Made by a program: the position numbers and the translations under genes
Assembly: GCA_015486895.1 (NCBI GenBank)
Contig: WFQT01000416.1
Location: 1-5,287, forward strand
From: Anaerolineae bacterium
GTDB lineage: Bacteria > Chloroflexota > Anaerolineae > JAADDB01
Length of the DNA stretch: 5,287 nt
Direction of reading: 5' to 3'
Shown: piece by piece, positions 1-4,688 of the stretch
How positions within the stretch are numbered: the stretch's first letter is position 1
How the letters are laid out: each line of letters opens with the position of its first letter
The notes under the pieces: model-generated
The model's input: the letters and a program-made list of their open reading frames with translations, nothing else
The model's database searches: none
What the model was told of the DNA's origin: nothing

Positions 1-47
1 GATCTCCTCCGTGCAAAGGAGGCGCCTTCCCACTAGGCCACGGGCCC
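1..47 (-). tRNA. tRNA-Ala (anticodon UGC), 3' part outside the window
   Basis: Read on the minus strand, 47 nt are visible: acceptor strand GGGCCCG (47-41), a 4-bp D stem GCCT/AGGC with an AGTGGGA loop, and an anticodon stem CCTCC/GGAGG around the loop TTTGCAC. The anticodon is UGC (15-13), which reads GCN alanine codons. The variable loop, T arm and 3' acceptor strand lie beyond base 1, so the G3-U70 alanine identity pair cannot be checked. It sits 22 nt downstream of tRNA-Leu and is probably on the same transcript. The partial structure and the anticodon make the identity fairly safe. Confidence 0.9.
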
Positions 48-68
48 ATGCCGGGCCAGCGTTCGGCA

Positions 69-153
<85 letters not shown>

Positions 154-165
154 ATAACTTGCGAC

Positions 166-563
166 ACCTTCAGATCTTAGCCGGGCTACGTACCCCCGAT
201 TCTGTTCAAACCGTCATCTGTCTCACCTCGGAGGGTGGCGATTCCTGACTTGTAAGGTGTTACCTTACCTTGCCGTCATCGCTGCGGTGAGATCCAGCTT
301 AATAGCCGGACCCCCTCACCTTGCTCCCGGTTGCACACTCGCCTAGCCGGTGACATTACTGCCACCGCTGGTGGGCTCTTACCCCGCCGTTTCAGCCCTG
401 ACCCGTAGGCCGGGATTGCTTTCTGTTGCGGTTGTAGTCAATGCTTGCTTGCGCTAACATTGCCCCTACTTGCTGTTTCGTAGGGCAACCTTGCCGCCCC
501 GGCGGCTGGGAGTCGGGAAGTTCCTCTGGCATTGCCAGCGACGGTCCTCGCCCGGCTGAAGGT
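166..563 (-). ncRNA. rnpB: RNase P RNA (bacterial, class A-like)
   Basis: This is the catalytic RNA of RNase P, which cuts the 5' leader from precursor tRNAs. Read on the minus strand it has a P1 stem, CCGGGC (from 555) with GCCCGG (from 186), extended by ACCTTC/GAAGGT, which sets the approximate ends. Conserved landmarks follow in order: GAGGAA at 526-521 at the P3/P4 junction; GTAAGAGCCCACC (382-370); GGGAGCAAGG (328-319) beside P15; AGATGA (219-214); and ACAGAA (205-200), just before the 3' strand of P4. P4 can form with its bulged U, but several of its pairs differ from the E. coli sequence. The P15 region closes as GGTGAG/CTCACC around one short hairpin. At about 400 nt it has a normal length. 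Exact ends are inferred from P1; the primary transcript probably starts near 585. Confidence 0.96.
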
Positions 564-591
564 AAACCGTATTCTCTCATAGCACGCCCAC

Positions 592-621
592 ATTATAATA
601 GATGGGGTAACACTTTGTCAA
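592..621 (-). promoter_or_regulatory. Consensus sigma-70-type promoter of rnpB
   Basis: On the minus strand, TTGACA (621-616) and TATAAT (597-592) are perfect -35 and -10 hexamers separated by 18 bp. Transcription should start near 585, about 20 nt before the rnpB P1 stem. It is the best promoter in the window, as expected for a stable RNA, and can also serve the two tRNAs downstream. The -35 lies 48 bp after the DUF47 stop codon, and no terminator is visible between them, so some read-through from the operon is possible. Confidence 0.93.
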
Positions 622-669
622 TCAGTGCCCAAGGCGATTTATGTTTATGAGGAGAATATTAGCGACGAC

Positions 670-1296
670 TCAGGTCATCTTCACAATGATGTCACTGATG
701 ACGTTGGCGGTCTCGTCGCCACGATCGGCAGCGTTACTCAGATGTCGGTAAAGCTCGCGTACTTTGAGCATGTACATAATGTGGCCCACTTCGGCTGGCC
801 CAGAGAAGAGGTCGGCAATGGCCTGCCGGTAAATGCGCTCAACTCTGTTCTCAAGTGCTTTGGCCCGGCTAGCGTGTTCTGCTGCTACTGAGGGATGCTG
901 CTCTAATCTTTGGATGGCTAAGTCAATTTCGCTTCCTGCTTCGCTTAATAGGGCGGCCATTTCTTTCAGGTACTTATTGGGTTCTACGCCAAGAATGTAC
1001 ATCTCGTCTACTGTTGTGTCGGCATAATCTAAGATGTCATCGATGGTGCGAGATAGGGAAAAAATATCTTCTCTATCTATGGGCGTTACAAAGGTGCGGT
1101 TTAGCTCGTCGATCAGAATGCGTCGAATTTCATCCGCTTCTGCTTCAATTCGGTGAACTGCTTCTGCGTTCTCTTTGCTATTGTTGCCCATGTACTTCTC
1201 TAAATTAGTCAAGCCTTCTACCGTTTTAGCAGCTTGCTCTTCCAGTAATTTAATGAAGCGATTACCTCGCGGCTTGAAGAATTCCCGTATTCCCAT
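670..1296 (-). CDS. DUF47 family (PhoU-like) protein, Pit partner
   Basis: This 208-residue all-helical cytoplasmic protein belongs to the DUF47/TIGR00153 family, relatives of the phosphate regulator PhoU. The family is usually encoded next to Pit transporters and is thought to modulate them; the exact mechanism is not settled. What is visible: a basic N-terminus (FFKPRGNRF), an acidic helix IEAEADEIRR (50-59), the family signature FVTPIDREDI (69-78), DDILDYAD (86-93), and the second-half repeat ENRVERIYRQAI (149-160) with RHLSNAADRGDETAN (184-198). The E/D-rich motifs correspond to PhoU-type metal-binding positions. The ATG start is supported by AAAGGGGGAA (1310-1301). It is the last gene of the operon, 14 nt after pit. 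The length is normal for the family. Confidence 0.95.
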   Translation of the reverse strand: MGIREFFKPRGNRFIKLLEEQAAKTVEGLTNLEKYMGNNSKENAEAVHRIEAEADEIRRILIDELNRTFVTPIDREDIFSLSRTIDDILDYADTTVDEMYILGVEPNKYLKEMAALLSEAGSEIDLAIQRLEQHPSVAAEHASRAKALENRVERIYRQAIADLFSGPAEVGHIMYMLKVRELYRHLSNAADRGDETANVISDIIVKMT

Positions 1297-1310
1297 TGGT
1301 TTCCCCCTTT

Positions 1311-2324
1311 CTAAAAGCTAAAGACCCAGCCTAAAGCTAAGTATGCTAGCGCTGCCACCAGTGCTGTCACAGGAATGGTCAATATCCAGGTCAACGCGAT
1401 ATCCCTGGCAACGTGCCAACGCACTTTTGAAAAACGTTCAGAGGCGCCGACGCCCATAATAGCTGTGCCGACTACCTGGGTTGTGCTGACTGGCCCGCCG
1501 AAGAGAGACGCAGATAGGATTACTAACGCTGAAGTCATCTCGACGGCAAAACCATGGATGGGCCGAATCTTGTAAAATTTGCCGCCCAATGTGCGGATAA
1601 GCCTCCAGCCGCCGGAGAAAGTGCCCGAAGCGATAGCTAAAGCGTTGATGATAACAACCCAAAGCGGCACGGAAAATGTTGTCAGGTAATGAGCGTTGAG
1701 CAAACCTAATGCCATTAAGCCCATGGTCTTCTGGCCGTCGTTGGTGCCGTGGCTCCATCCCAGAAGTAGGGCTGTCAGAATTTGCCAGTGCTTTAATTGC
1801 TTGTTGATCCGAGGAGAAGCGCCGCGCGCCAGAAAGTAAATAAGCATCACTAGCAGGTAGCCAACGCCAAAGCCGATGAGCGGGGAGATAAACAAGGCCA
1901 GGAGTATTTTTTCCAGGCCACCATAGTGAATCGTTTCTAAGCCAGCTCCGATGCTAACAGCGCCAATAGTGCCGCCAACCAGGGCGTGGGAAGAGCTGGA
2001 GGGAATGCCGATCCACCAGGTGAACAGGTCCCAGAAAATAGCTCCTAACAATGCTGCGATCAATACCCACATGGTGATCTTGTCAGCAGAAACAATGTCG
2101 GCGCCGATCGTGGTGGCTACGGCGACACCGAAAATGAACGGGCCACTGAATTCAGCCAATGCCGTCCAGGCCAGCGCTATTTGTGGTGGCAATGCCCGCG
2201 AAGAGATCATCGGGGCCACGATGTTACTGCTGTCGTGAAAGCCGTTCATGAACGTGAATGCCAATGAAAGTCCAATGAATATCAGCGTTAACGGGTCGCG
2301 TAGCAAGCTCACGAGTGGTGTCAC
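1311..2324 (-). CDS. pit: Inorganic phosphate transporter, Pit family
   Basis: This 337-residue integral membrane permease of the PiT family (PF01384) is expected to import phosphate, probably as a metal-phosphate complex driven by an ion gradient. The two inverted family repeats are clear: NGFHDSSN (27-34) with GIPSSSSHALVGG (106-118), and SHGTNDGQKTMG (191-202) with GGPVSTTQVVG (276-286). NGFHD matches the form in E. coli PitA, so the histidine is not an anomaly. Hydrophobic segments run throughout, about eight to ten helices, with a short basic cytoplasmic loop near 167-179. At about 340 residues it belongs to the short Pit subgroup found with DUF47. The start is GTG and overlaps the preceding stop as GTGA, with only a G-run (2340-2335) as ribosome site, so translational coupling is likely. 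Some Pit members carry sulfate (CysP), so the substrate is inferred. Confidence 0.95.
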   Translation of the reverse strand: MTPLVSLLRDPLTLIFIGLSLAFTFMNGFHDSSNIVAPMISSRALPPQIALAWTALAEFSGPFIFGVAVATTIGADIVSADKITMWVLIAALLGAIFWDLFTWWIGIPSSSSHALVGGTIGAVSIGAGLETIHYGGLEKILLALFISPLIGFGVGYLLVMLIYFLARGASPRINKQLKHWQILTALLLGWSHGTNDGQKTMGLMALGLLNAHYLTTFSVPLWVVIINALAIASGTFSGGWRLIRTLGGKFYKIRPIHGFAVEMTSALVILSASLFGGPVSTTQVVGTAIMGVGASERFSKVRWHVARDIALTWILTIPVTALVAALAYLALGWVFSF

Positions 2325-3061
2325 GGGAATGTATCCCCCCGCAATGGTGTTGGCCGGTCCATTTCATCCCAATTACCGAACCCGCGATGATCGTGAAGTT
2401 CCACCCAGTCGGCGCCGTCCGGCCTCACTTCTTTTTTCCAGATGGGTGTGATCTCTTTGACACGATCAATGATGTAGTGACAAGCAGCGAAGGTTTGCAG
2501 TCGGTGGGAGGCTGCCACAGCGATGATGATGCTGGTTTCGCCTACGGCTAGTTTACCGACCCGATGGATTATAGCGATATCACCGATGTCAGGCCAGCGT
2601 TCCTGGGCTTCGCCGGCGATTTGTGCTAAAGTGGCTTCGGCCATGGGCCGGTAAACTTCATATTCCAGGTAATCAGTCTCTTTGCCCTCGGTTACACCGC
2701 GCACGATCCCGGCAAAGAGGGTAATAGCACCCATTTCTGGCTGATTAAGCCGCTGGGCTACGTCGTCCAGTGAGAGTGGCTCTCTGGTGATCTGGAAGCG
2801 TTCGTCTACCGGTGGTTGCCCACCGCTGACCGGTGGGAAAAGCACAATTTCGTCTGTCTCGTGTAAAGGTAAGTTGTCGCGGGCATATTTACCGTTGACT
2901 GCCGCGTATAGCGCTGAGGAAATACGGGCAAACTGGGGATACTGTTCTTCCGCTGCTGTGAGGAGGTCAGCCAAGGTACTGTCGTCCGGCAGGGTGACCT
3001 CGATTTGTTCTCGGCCAAGGGCCTCCCGCACTGAAGCGAAAAGCCGGACTTTTAGATTCAT
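2321..3061 (-). CDS. moaDE: MoaD-MoaE fusion: bifunctional molybdopterin synthase
   Basis: This 246-residue protein joins both subunits of molybdopterin synthase, the cytoplasmic enzyme that adds two sulfurs to cyclic pyranopterin monophosphate. Residues 1-81 are a ubiquitin-fold MoaD domain ending in FPPVSGG, the site where the sulfur-carrying thiocarboxylate forms. Residues from about 88 are MoaE, with FAGIVRG (116-122), YEVY (134-137), HRVG (166-169), ASHR (184-187) and VKEITPIWKKE (201-211). K202 and K209 match the spacing of the E. coli catalytic lysines K119 and K126. The Gly-Gly is internal, so activity would require cleavage after G81, as reported for the mycobacterial fusion MoaX. 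The start is ATG behind GGAGGGAGGA (3074-3065) and overlaps the moaC stop as ATGA. The reading frame is continuous, with no sign of a separate moaE start. Confidence 0.96.
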   Translation of the reverse strand: MNLKVRLFASVREALGREQIEVTLPDDSTLADLLTAAEEQYPQFARISSALYAAVNGKYARDNLPLHETDEIVLFPPVSGGQPPVDERFQITREPLSLDDVAQRLNQPEMGAITLFAGIVRGVTEGKETDYLEYEVYRPMAEATLAQIAGEAQERWPDIGDIAIIHRVGKLAVGETSIIIAVAASHRLQTFAACHYIIDRVKEITPIWKKEVRPDGADWVELHDHRGFGNWDEMDRPTPLRGDTFP

Positions 3062-3537
3062 GCGTCCTCCCTCCGAAAAACGCCGCTTTTACCACCTTCT
3101 TTGTACAAAAGACGGATATTGTCAATGATCATGGTTTTCTCCATCGCTTTAGCCATGTCGTAAATGGTCAGTGCAGCCACAGAGACAGCAGTAAGGGCTT
3201 CCATTTCCACTCCGGTCTGGCCATTGTTCTTTACCGTCGCCGTGATGCGAATGGTACTGTTGGGCTCGTCGATCTCAAAGTCTACGCCGATTTTCGTCAG
3301 CAGCAACGGGTGGCATAGTGGGATGAGTTCATGCGTGTGTTTAGCGGCCATGATGCCGGCTACCCGGGCAACGCCTAAGACATCACCCTTTTTGGCATTG
3401 CCAGCTATAATTTGCGCTAAAGTTTTGGGACGCATGTGTATTTCCCCGGCAGCGGTGGCGATCCGATCCGTAGGAGGTTTTCCTCCTACGTCCACCATCT
3501 GAGCTTCCCCTTTTTCGTTCAAATGTGTTAATGACAA
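3058..3537 (-). CDS. moaC: Cyclic pyranopterin monophosphate synthase MoaC
   Basis: MoaC works with MoaA, converting the MoaA product (3',8-cyclo-GTP) to cyclic pyranopterin monophosphate, the precursor of molybdopterin. It is 159 residues from the TTG start; E. coli MoaC is 161. Visible motifs: LTHLNEKGEAQMVDV at the N-terminus, ARVAGIMAAKHTHELIPLCHPL (58-78), and EMEALTAVSVAALTIYDMAKA (111-131), with GGKSG near the end. Catalytic residues K50, H76, D127 and K130 align one position below E. coli K51, H77, D128 and K131. I chose TTG at 3537 because GGGAGGAA lies just upstream and homology begins there. An in-frame ATG at 3600 would add 21 residues encoded by repeat DNA. It is the first gene of the operon. 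MoaA, MoaB/MogA and MoeA genes are not in the window. Confidence 0.96.
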   Translation of the reverse strand: MSLTHLNEKGEAQMVDVGGKPPTDRIATAAGEIHMRPKTLAQIIAGNAKKGDVLGVARVAGIMAAKHTHELIPLCHPLLLTKIGVDFEIDEPNSTIRITATVKNNGQTGVEMEALTAVSVAALTIYDMAKAMEKTMIIDNIRLLYKEGGKSGVFRREDA

Positions 3538-3540
3538 GGT

Positions 3541-3548
3541 TTCCTCCC
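3541..3548 (-). promoter_or_regulatory. Ribosome binding site that fixes the moaC TTG start
   Basis: GGGAGGAA on the minus strand (3548-3541) has the GGAGG core 5 nt from TTG at 3537. No comparable site precedes the upstream in-frame ATG at 3600, which lies inside tandem repeat sequence. Together with the MoaC length this decides the start. Confidence 0.9.
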
Positions 3549-3555
3549 GCTTCAA

Positions 3556-3627
3556 TTGCAACCACGGATATTGCAACCATGAATTCCACGGATATTGCAA
3601 CCACGAATTACACGAATTACACGAATA
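3556..3627. repeat. Tandem/dispersed short repeats abutting moaC
   Basis: CCACGGATATTGCAACCA occurs at 3562-3579 and again at 3586-3603, a perfect 18-bp direct repeat with a 24-bp period. It is followed by nearly three tandem copies of the 9-mer CACGAATTA (3602-3627). The core TTGCAACCA occurs three times (3556, 3571, 3595). The array ends only a few bases before the moaC ribosome site. It resembles non-coding short repeats scattered in many environmental genomes, but I cannot name the family. Confidence 0.85.
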
Positions 3628-3639
3628 CTGCGACTACGA

Positions 3640-3747
3640 ATTGCACAGATTAATAGACTCTGATGTGTTTGTTTTGCCACAGAAAAACACAGAATTTCAC
3701 AGATTTGGGTCGAAACACAAAGGAAAATCTGTGTTAATCTGTGCAAT
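3640..3747. repeat. CACAGATT-type repeat cluster with 14-bp inverted ends
   Basis: ATTGCACAGATTAA (3640-3653) and its exact complement TTAATCTGTGCAAT (3734-3747) bound this segment. Between them lie further degenerate CACAG units: CACAGAAAAACACAG (3678-3692) and CACAGATTT (3698-3706), with the opposite orientation AAATCTGTG at 3725-3733. The arrangement could fold as a large imperfect cruciform or RNA stem. No reading frame is visible inside. Confidence 0.8.
3678..3710 (+). repeat. 33-bp direct repeat, copy 1
   Basis: The unit is CACAGAAAAACACAG, then five variable bases (AATTT here), then CACAGATTTGGGT. It matches the copy at 4370-4402 at 30 of 33 positions, in the same orientation, with all differences within the five-base variable part. 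It lies inside the larger CACAGATT cluster. Confidence 0.9.
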
Positions 3748-3872
3748 CTGTGGTGAAGATAGTTAGGTTGAGCCTAAAATGTCATTTTCGCCGGACTCTA
3801 GCAAATTACATGAACTGCACGAAGTGTTTGCGAGAATCTCTGTTCGTAAACTCCTCGCCGGGCTCCTGTGAT

Positions 3873-3904
3873 AAAAAATCAGGAAGAGTACGGCTCTTCC
3901 TGAT
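3873..3904 (-). terminator. Intrinsic terminator, minus strand
   Basis: On the minus strand a perfect 11-bp stem, ATCAGGAAGAG/CTCTTCCTGAT, closes a 5-nt loop (CCGTA) and is followed directly by a run of six T. It has no T-run on the plus strand. No recognisable minus-strand protein gene ends here, so it serves either a small RNA or conditional termination ahead of moaC. Confidence 0.85.
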
Positions 3905-4031
3905 AGTATGTTCGACATACATGAATGTCTGTCTCACTGCAGGTATGTCATCCATCATGCCCGGAAGCAAAATTCTCCCCGCGGGCAAAGTGGCGGAGTT
4001 TCGGCATTTCTGAGCTACAAGTGCTCCAGAT
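3873..4031 (-). ncRNA. Candidate structured leader or small RNA upstream of moaC (unassigned)
   Basis: A promoter (4065-4038) and an intrinsic terminator (3904-3873) define a predicted minus-strand transcript of about 159 nt. Its sequence can form a 5' hairpin (GCTCCAGA 4023-4030 with TCTGAGC 4009-4015), a second one (CGGGCA 3982-3987 with TGCCCG 3958-3963), and a stem of 7 bp (3943-3949 with 3914-3920) before the terminator. This layout suits a transcription-terminating riboswitch or attenuator for the moa operon, or a standalone small RNA. I do not see the landmarks I recall for the Moco riboswitch, 6S RNA or T-box. The terminator is 335 nt from moaC, so the link to moaC is inferred. Confidence 0.45.
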
Positions 4032-4037
4032 TTTTCT

Positions 4038-4065
4038 ATTATAATGACTTTTGGCGGAATGACAA
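4038..4065 (-). promoter_or_regulatory. Promoter for the leader/small RNA and probably the moa-pit operon
   Basis: On the minus strand TTGTCA (4065-4060) and TATAAT (4043-4038) are separated by 16 bp, with an expected start near 4031. It is the best minus-strand promoter I find upstream of moaC; nothing comparable lies between the terminator and moaC. The ATTATAAT core is a palindrome, so TATAAT also reads on the plus strand, but there it lacks a -35. Confidence 0.65.
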
Positions 4066-4117
4066 GTTTGTTTTGGTTGCCAATGAAGTGGTGTTCTAAC
4101 TACTTTTCCGCTGCTAC

Positions 4118-4146
4118 TTGACAGCCTCGGCCGGAGATGATATATT
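4118..4146 (+). promoter_or_regulatory. Near-consensus plus-strand promoter
   Basis: TTGACA (4118-4123) and TATATT (4141-4146) are spaced by 17 bp, with predicted start at 4153-4154. It lies back to back with the minus-strand promoter, the two -35 boxes being 52 bp apart. It could drive the tiny frame that begins at 4154, and also the cysteine synthase gene via a leader of about 535 nt. Confidence 0.7.
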
Positions 4147-4153
4147 TTAAGTT

Positions 4154-4222
4154 ATGACATATGGTTTGGTGATCCTATTGTTGGTTTCATATTTTGCTTG
4201 CTCCTGTACAAAGCGAGTATAA
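4154..4222 (+). CDS. Possible leaderless 22-residue hydrophobic peptide
   Basis: ATG at 4154 falls seven bases after the -10 element, on the predicted transcription start, so translation would be leaderless. The 22-codon frame has a hydrophobic core, LVILLLVSYFACSC, followed by TKRV and a TAA stop, like a single membrane helix with a basic tail. There is no Shine-Dalgarno sequence, and 22 codons is short enough to be chance. I do not recognise it. The stop codon lies inside the hairpin at 4213-4244. Alternatives are a non-coding transcript or an untranslated leader of the downstream gene. Confidence 0.25.
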   Translation: MTYGLVILLLVSYFACSCTKRV

Positions 4223-4244
4223 GCGTCTTTGACGCTTTGCTCGC
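4213..4244 (+). other. Stable 12-bp hairpin after the tiny reading frame
   Basis: GCGAG/CTCGC (4213-4217, 4240-4244) and AAGCGTC/GACGCTT (4221-4227, 4231-4237) form one stem with a small internal loop and a TTT apical loop. It lacks an adjacent long T-run on the plus strand, so it is at best a weak terminator there. On the minus strand it is followed only by TTTGTA. Confidence 0.6.
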
Positions 4245-4369
4245 CTATCCGCGCATTTCCTATCTTTTCTGAAGTAGCCGTCTGTTTTCTCTTTTTGGCA
4301 AGTTAATCGCGTTTCATGACGATCGCAACGATCAATTGAAGACCTGGACTCTGGCTTCTTTATTTTAGT

Positions 4370-4402
4370 CACAGAAAAACACAGGGCTTCACAGATTTGG
4401 GT
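4370..4402 (+). repeat. 33-bp direct repeat, copy 2
   Basis: This is CACAGAAAAACACAG, five variable bases (GGCTT here), and CACAGATTTGGGT, matching the copy at 3678-3710 at 30 of 33 positions. Outside the unit the flanks differ, apart from a similar TCG shortly after. The two copies enclose the candidate leader RNA, both divergent promoters and the tiny reading frame. Confidence 0.9.
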
Positions 4403-4542
4403 TCGCTTCGTATGATTGCAGATGACCTGCTTGTCTCCATTAGGTTACGGTAGTTTAGCCTATGTGTTCGGGGTTGTCGGTTGGGACACACTTTGTGGTC
4501 GAGAACTGGTTTGAATAGTCTCCCAATTGGGTGTTGCTGGAG

Positions 4543-4651
4543 GCCCGGCAGTTGGAAACTGCGGGCAACATCTGCAAAGTCGCCCTCCGGCGACTGGATT
4601 TAGCCTGCGAAGGCAGGCTTTGCAGACGTTGCAGCGACTTCCAGTCGCCGG
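4543..4651. repeat. Array of four REP-like hairpins
   Basis: Four small hairpins follow each other: GCCCGGCAGTT/AACTGCGGGC (4543-4566, one bulged G), AGTCGCC/GGCGACT (4578-4595), AGCCTGC/GCAGGCT (4602-4619) and GCGACT/AGTCGC (4634-4648). Longer pairings compete with them: CCGGCGACTGGA (4587-4598) with TCCAGTCGCCGG (4640-4651), 12 bp perfect, and 4565-4579 with 4618-4632, 14 of 15 bp. Such modular GC-rich hairpins resemble REP-type dispersed intergenic repeats. It ends 37 bp before the cysteine synthase start, so it lies in or next to that gene's leader. Confidence 0.8.
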
Positions 4652-4688
4652 GTAGCGATAGATATTGTCTTTTGGGGAGAGGTAAACC

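Larger units (their letters stand above)
3538..4688. other. Repeat-rich divergent intergenic region
   Basis: This stretch of about 1.15 kb between moaC (leftward) and the cysteine synthase gene (rightward) has no convincing conventional gene. It holds the repeat clusters at 3556-3627 and 3640-3747, the minus-strand promoter/leader/terminator unit at 3873-4065, a plus-strand promoter with a tiny reading frame at 4118-4222, a second copy of the 33-bp repeat at 4370-4402, and a hairpin array at 4543-4651. In 4245-4542, apart from that repeat and a perfect CCCAATTGGG palindrome at 4522-4531, I see nothing that I can support. Open frames on either strand are short, rich in Arg/Cys, and lack ribosome sites. 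Confidence 0.7.

Noticed and set aside
27..34. Histidine in the Pit motif NGFHD (pit residues 27-31) as a lost transport residue
   Set aside because: E. coli PitA carries the same NGFHD form, so it is a normal variant.
441..891. Plus-strand frames over rnpB and the DUF47 gene
   Set aside because: They are antisense to an RNA gene and to a well-supported coding region and have no family resemblance.
3538..3600. In-frame ATG extension of MoaC starting at 3600
   Set aside because: The extra 21 residues are translated from CCACGGATATTGCAACCA repeats, lack a ribosome site and have no counterpart in MoaC; TTG at 3537 has a strong site and gives the family length.
3602..3627. CRISPR-like array
   Set aside because: The units are only 9 bp, directly tandem, without unique spacers.
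3806..3988. 60-codon minus-strand frame across the terminator
   Set aside because: It begins with TTG without a ribosome site, runs through an intrinsic terminator hairpin, and resembles no family I know.
3873..4031. Moco riboswitch, 6S RNA or T-box identity for the leader RNA
   Set aside because: The Moco landmarks I recall from the E. coli moaA leader are not present, the two ends do not pair as in 6S RNA, and no T-box sequence is seen. An Rfam scan would decide.
4145..4372. Minus-strand frames in 4145-4372, one gene-like over about 47 codons
   Set aside because: One is rich in Arg, Lys and Cys; the other reads more naturally but has no start codon and an upstream stop. Too short to call a pseudogene without a database match.
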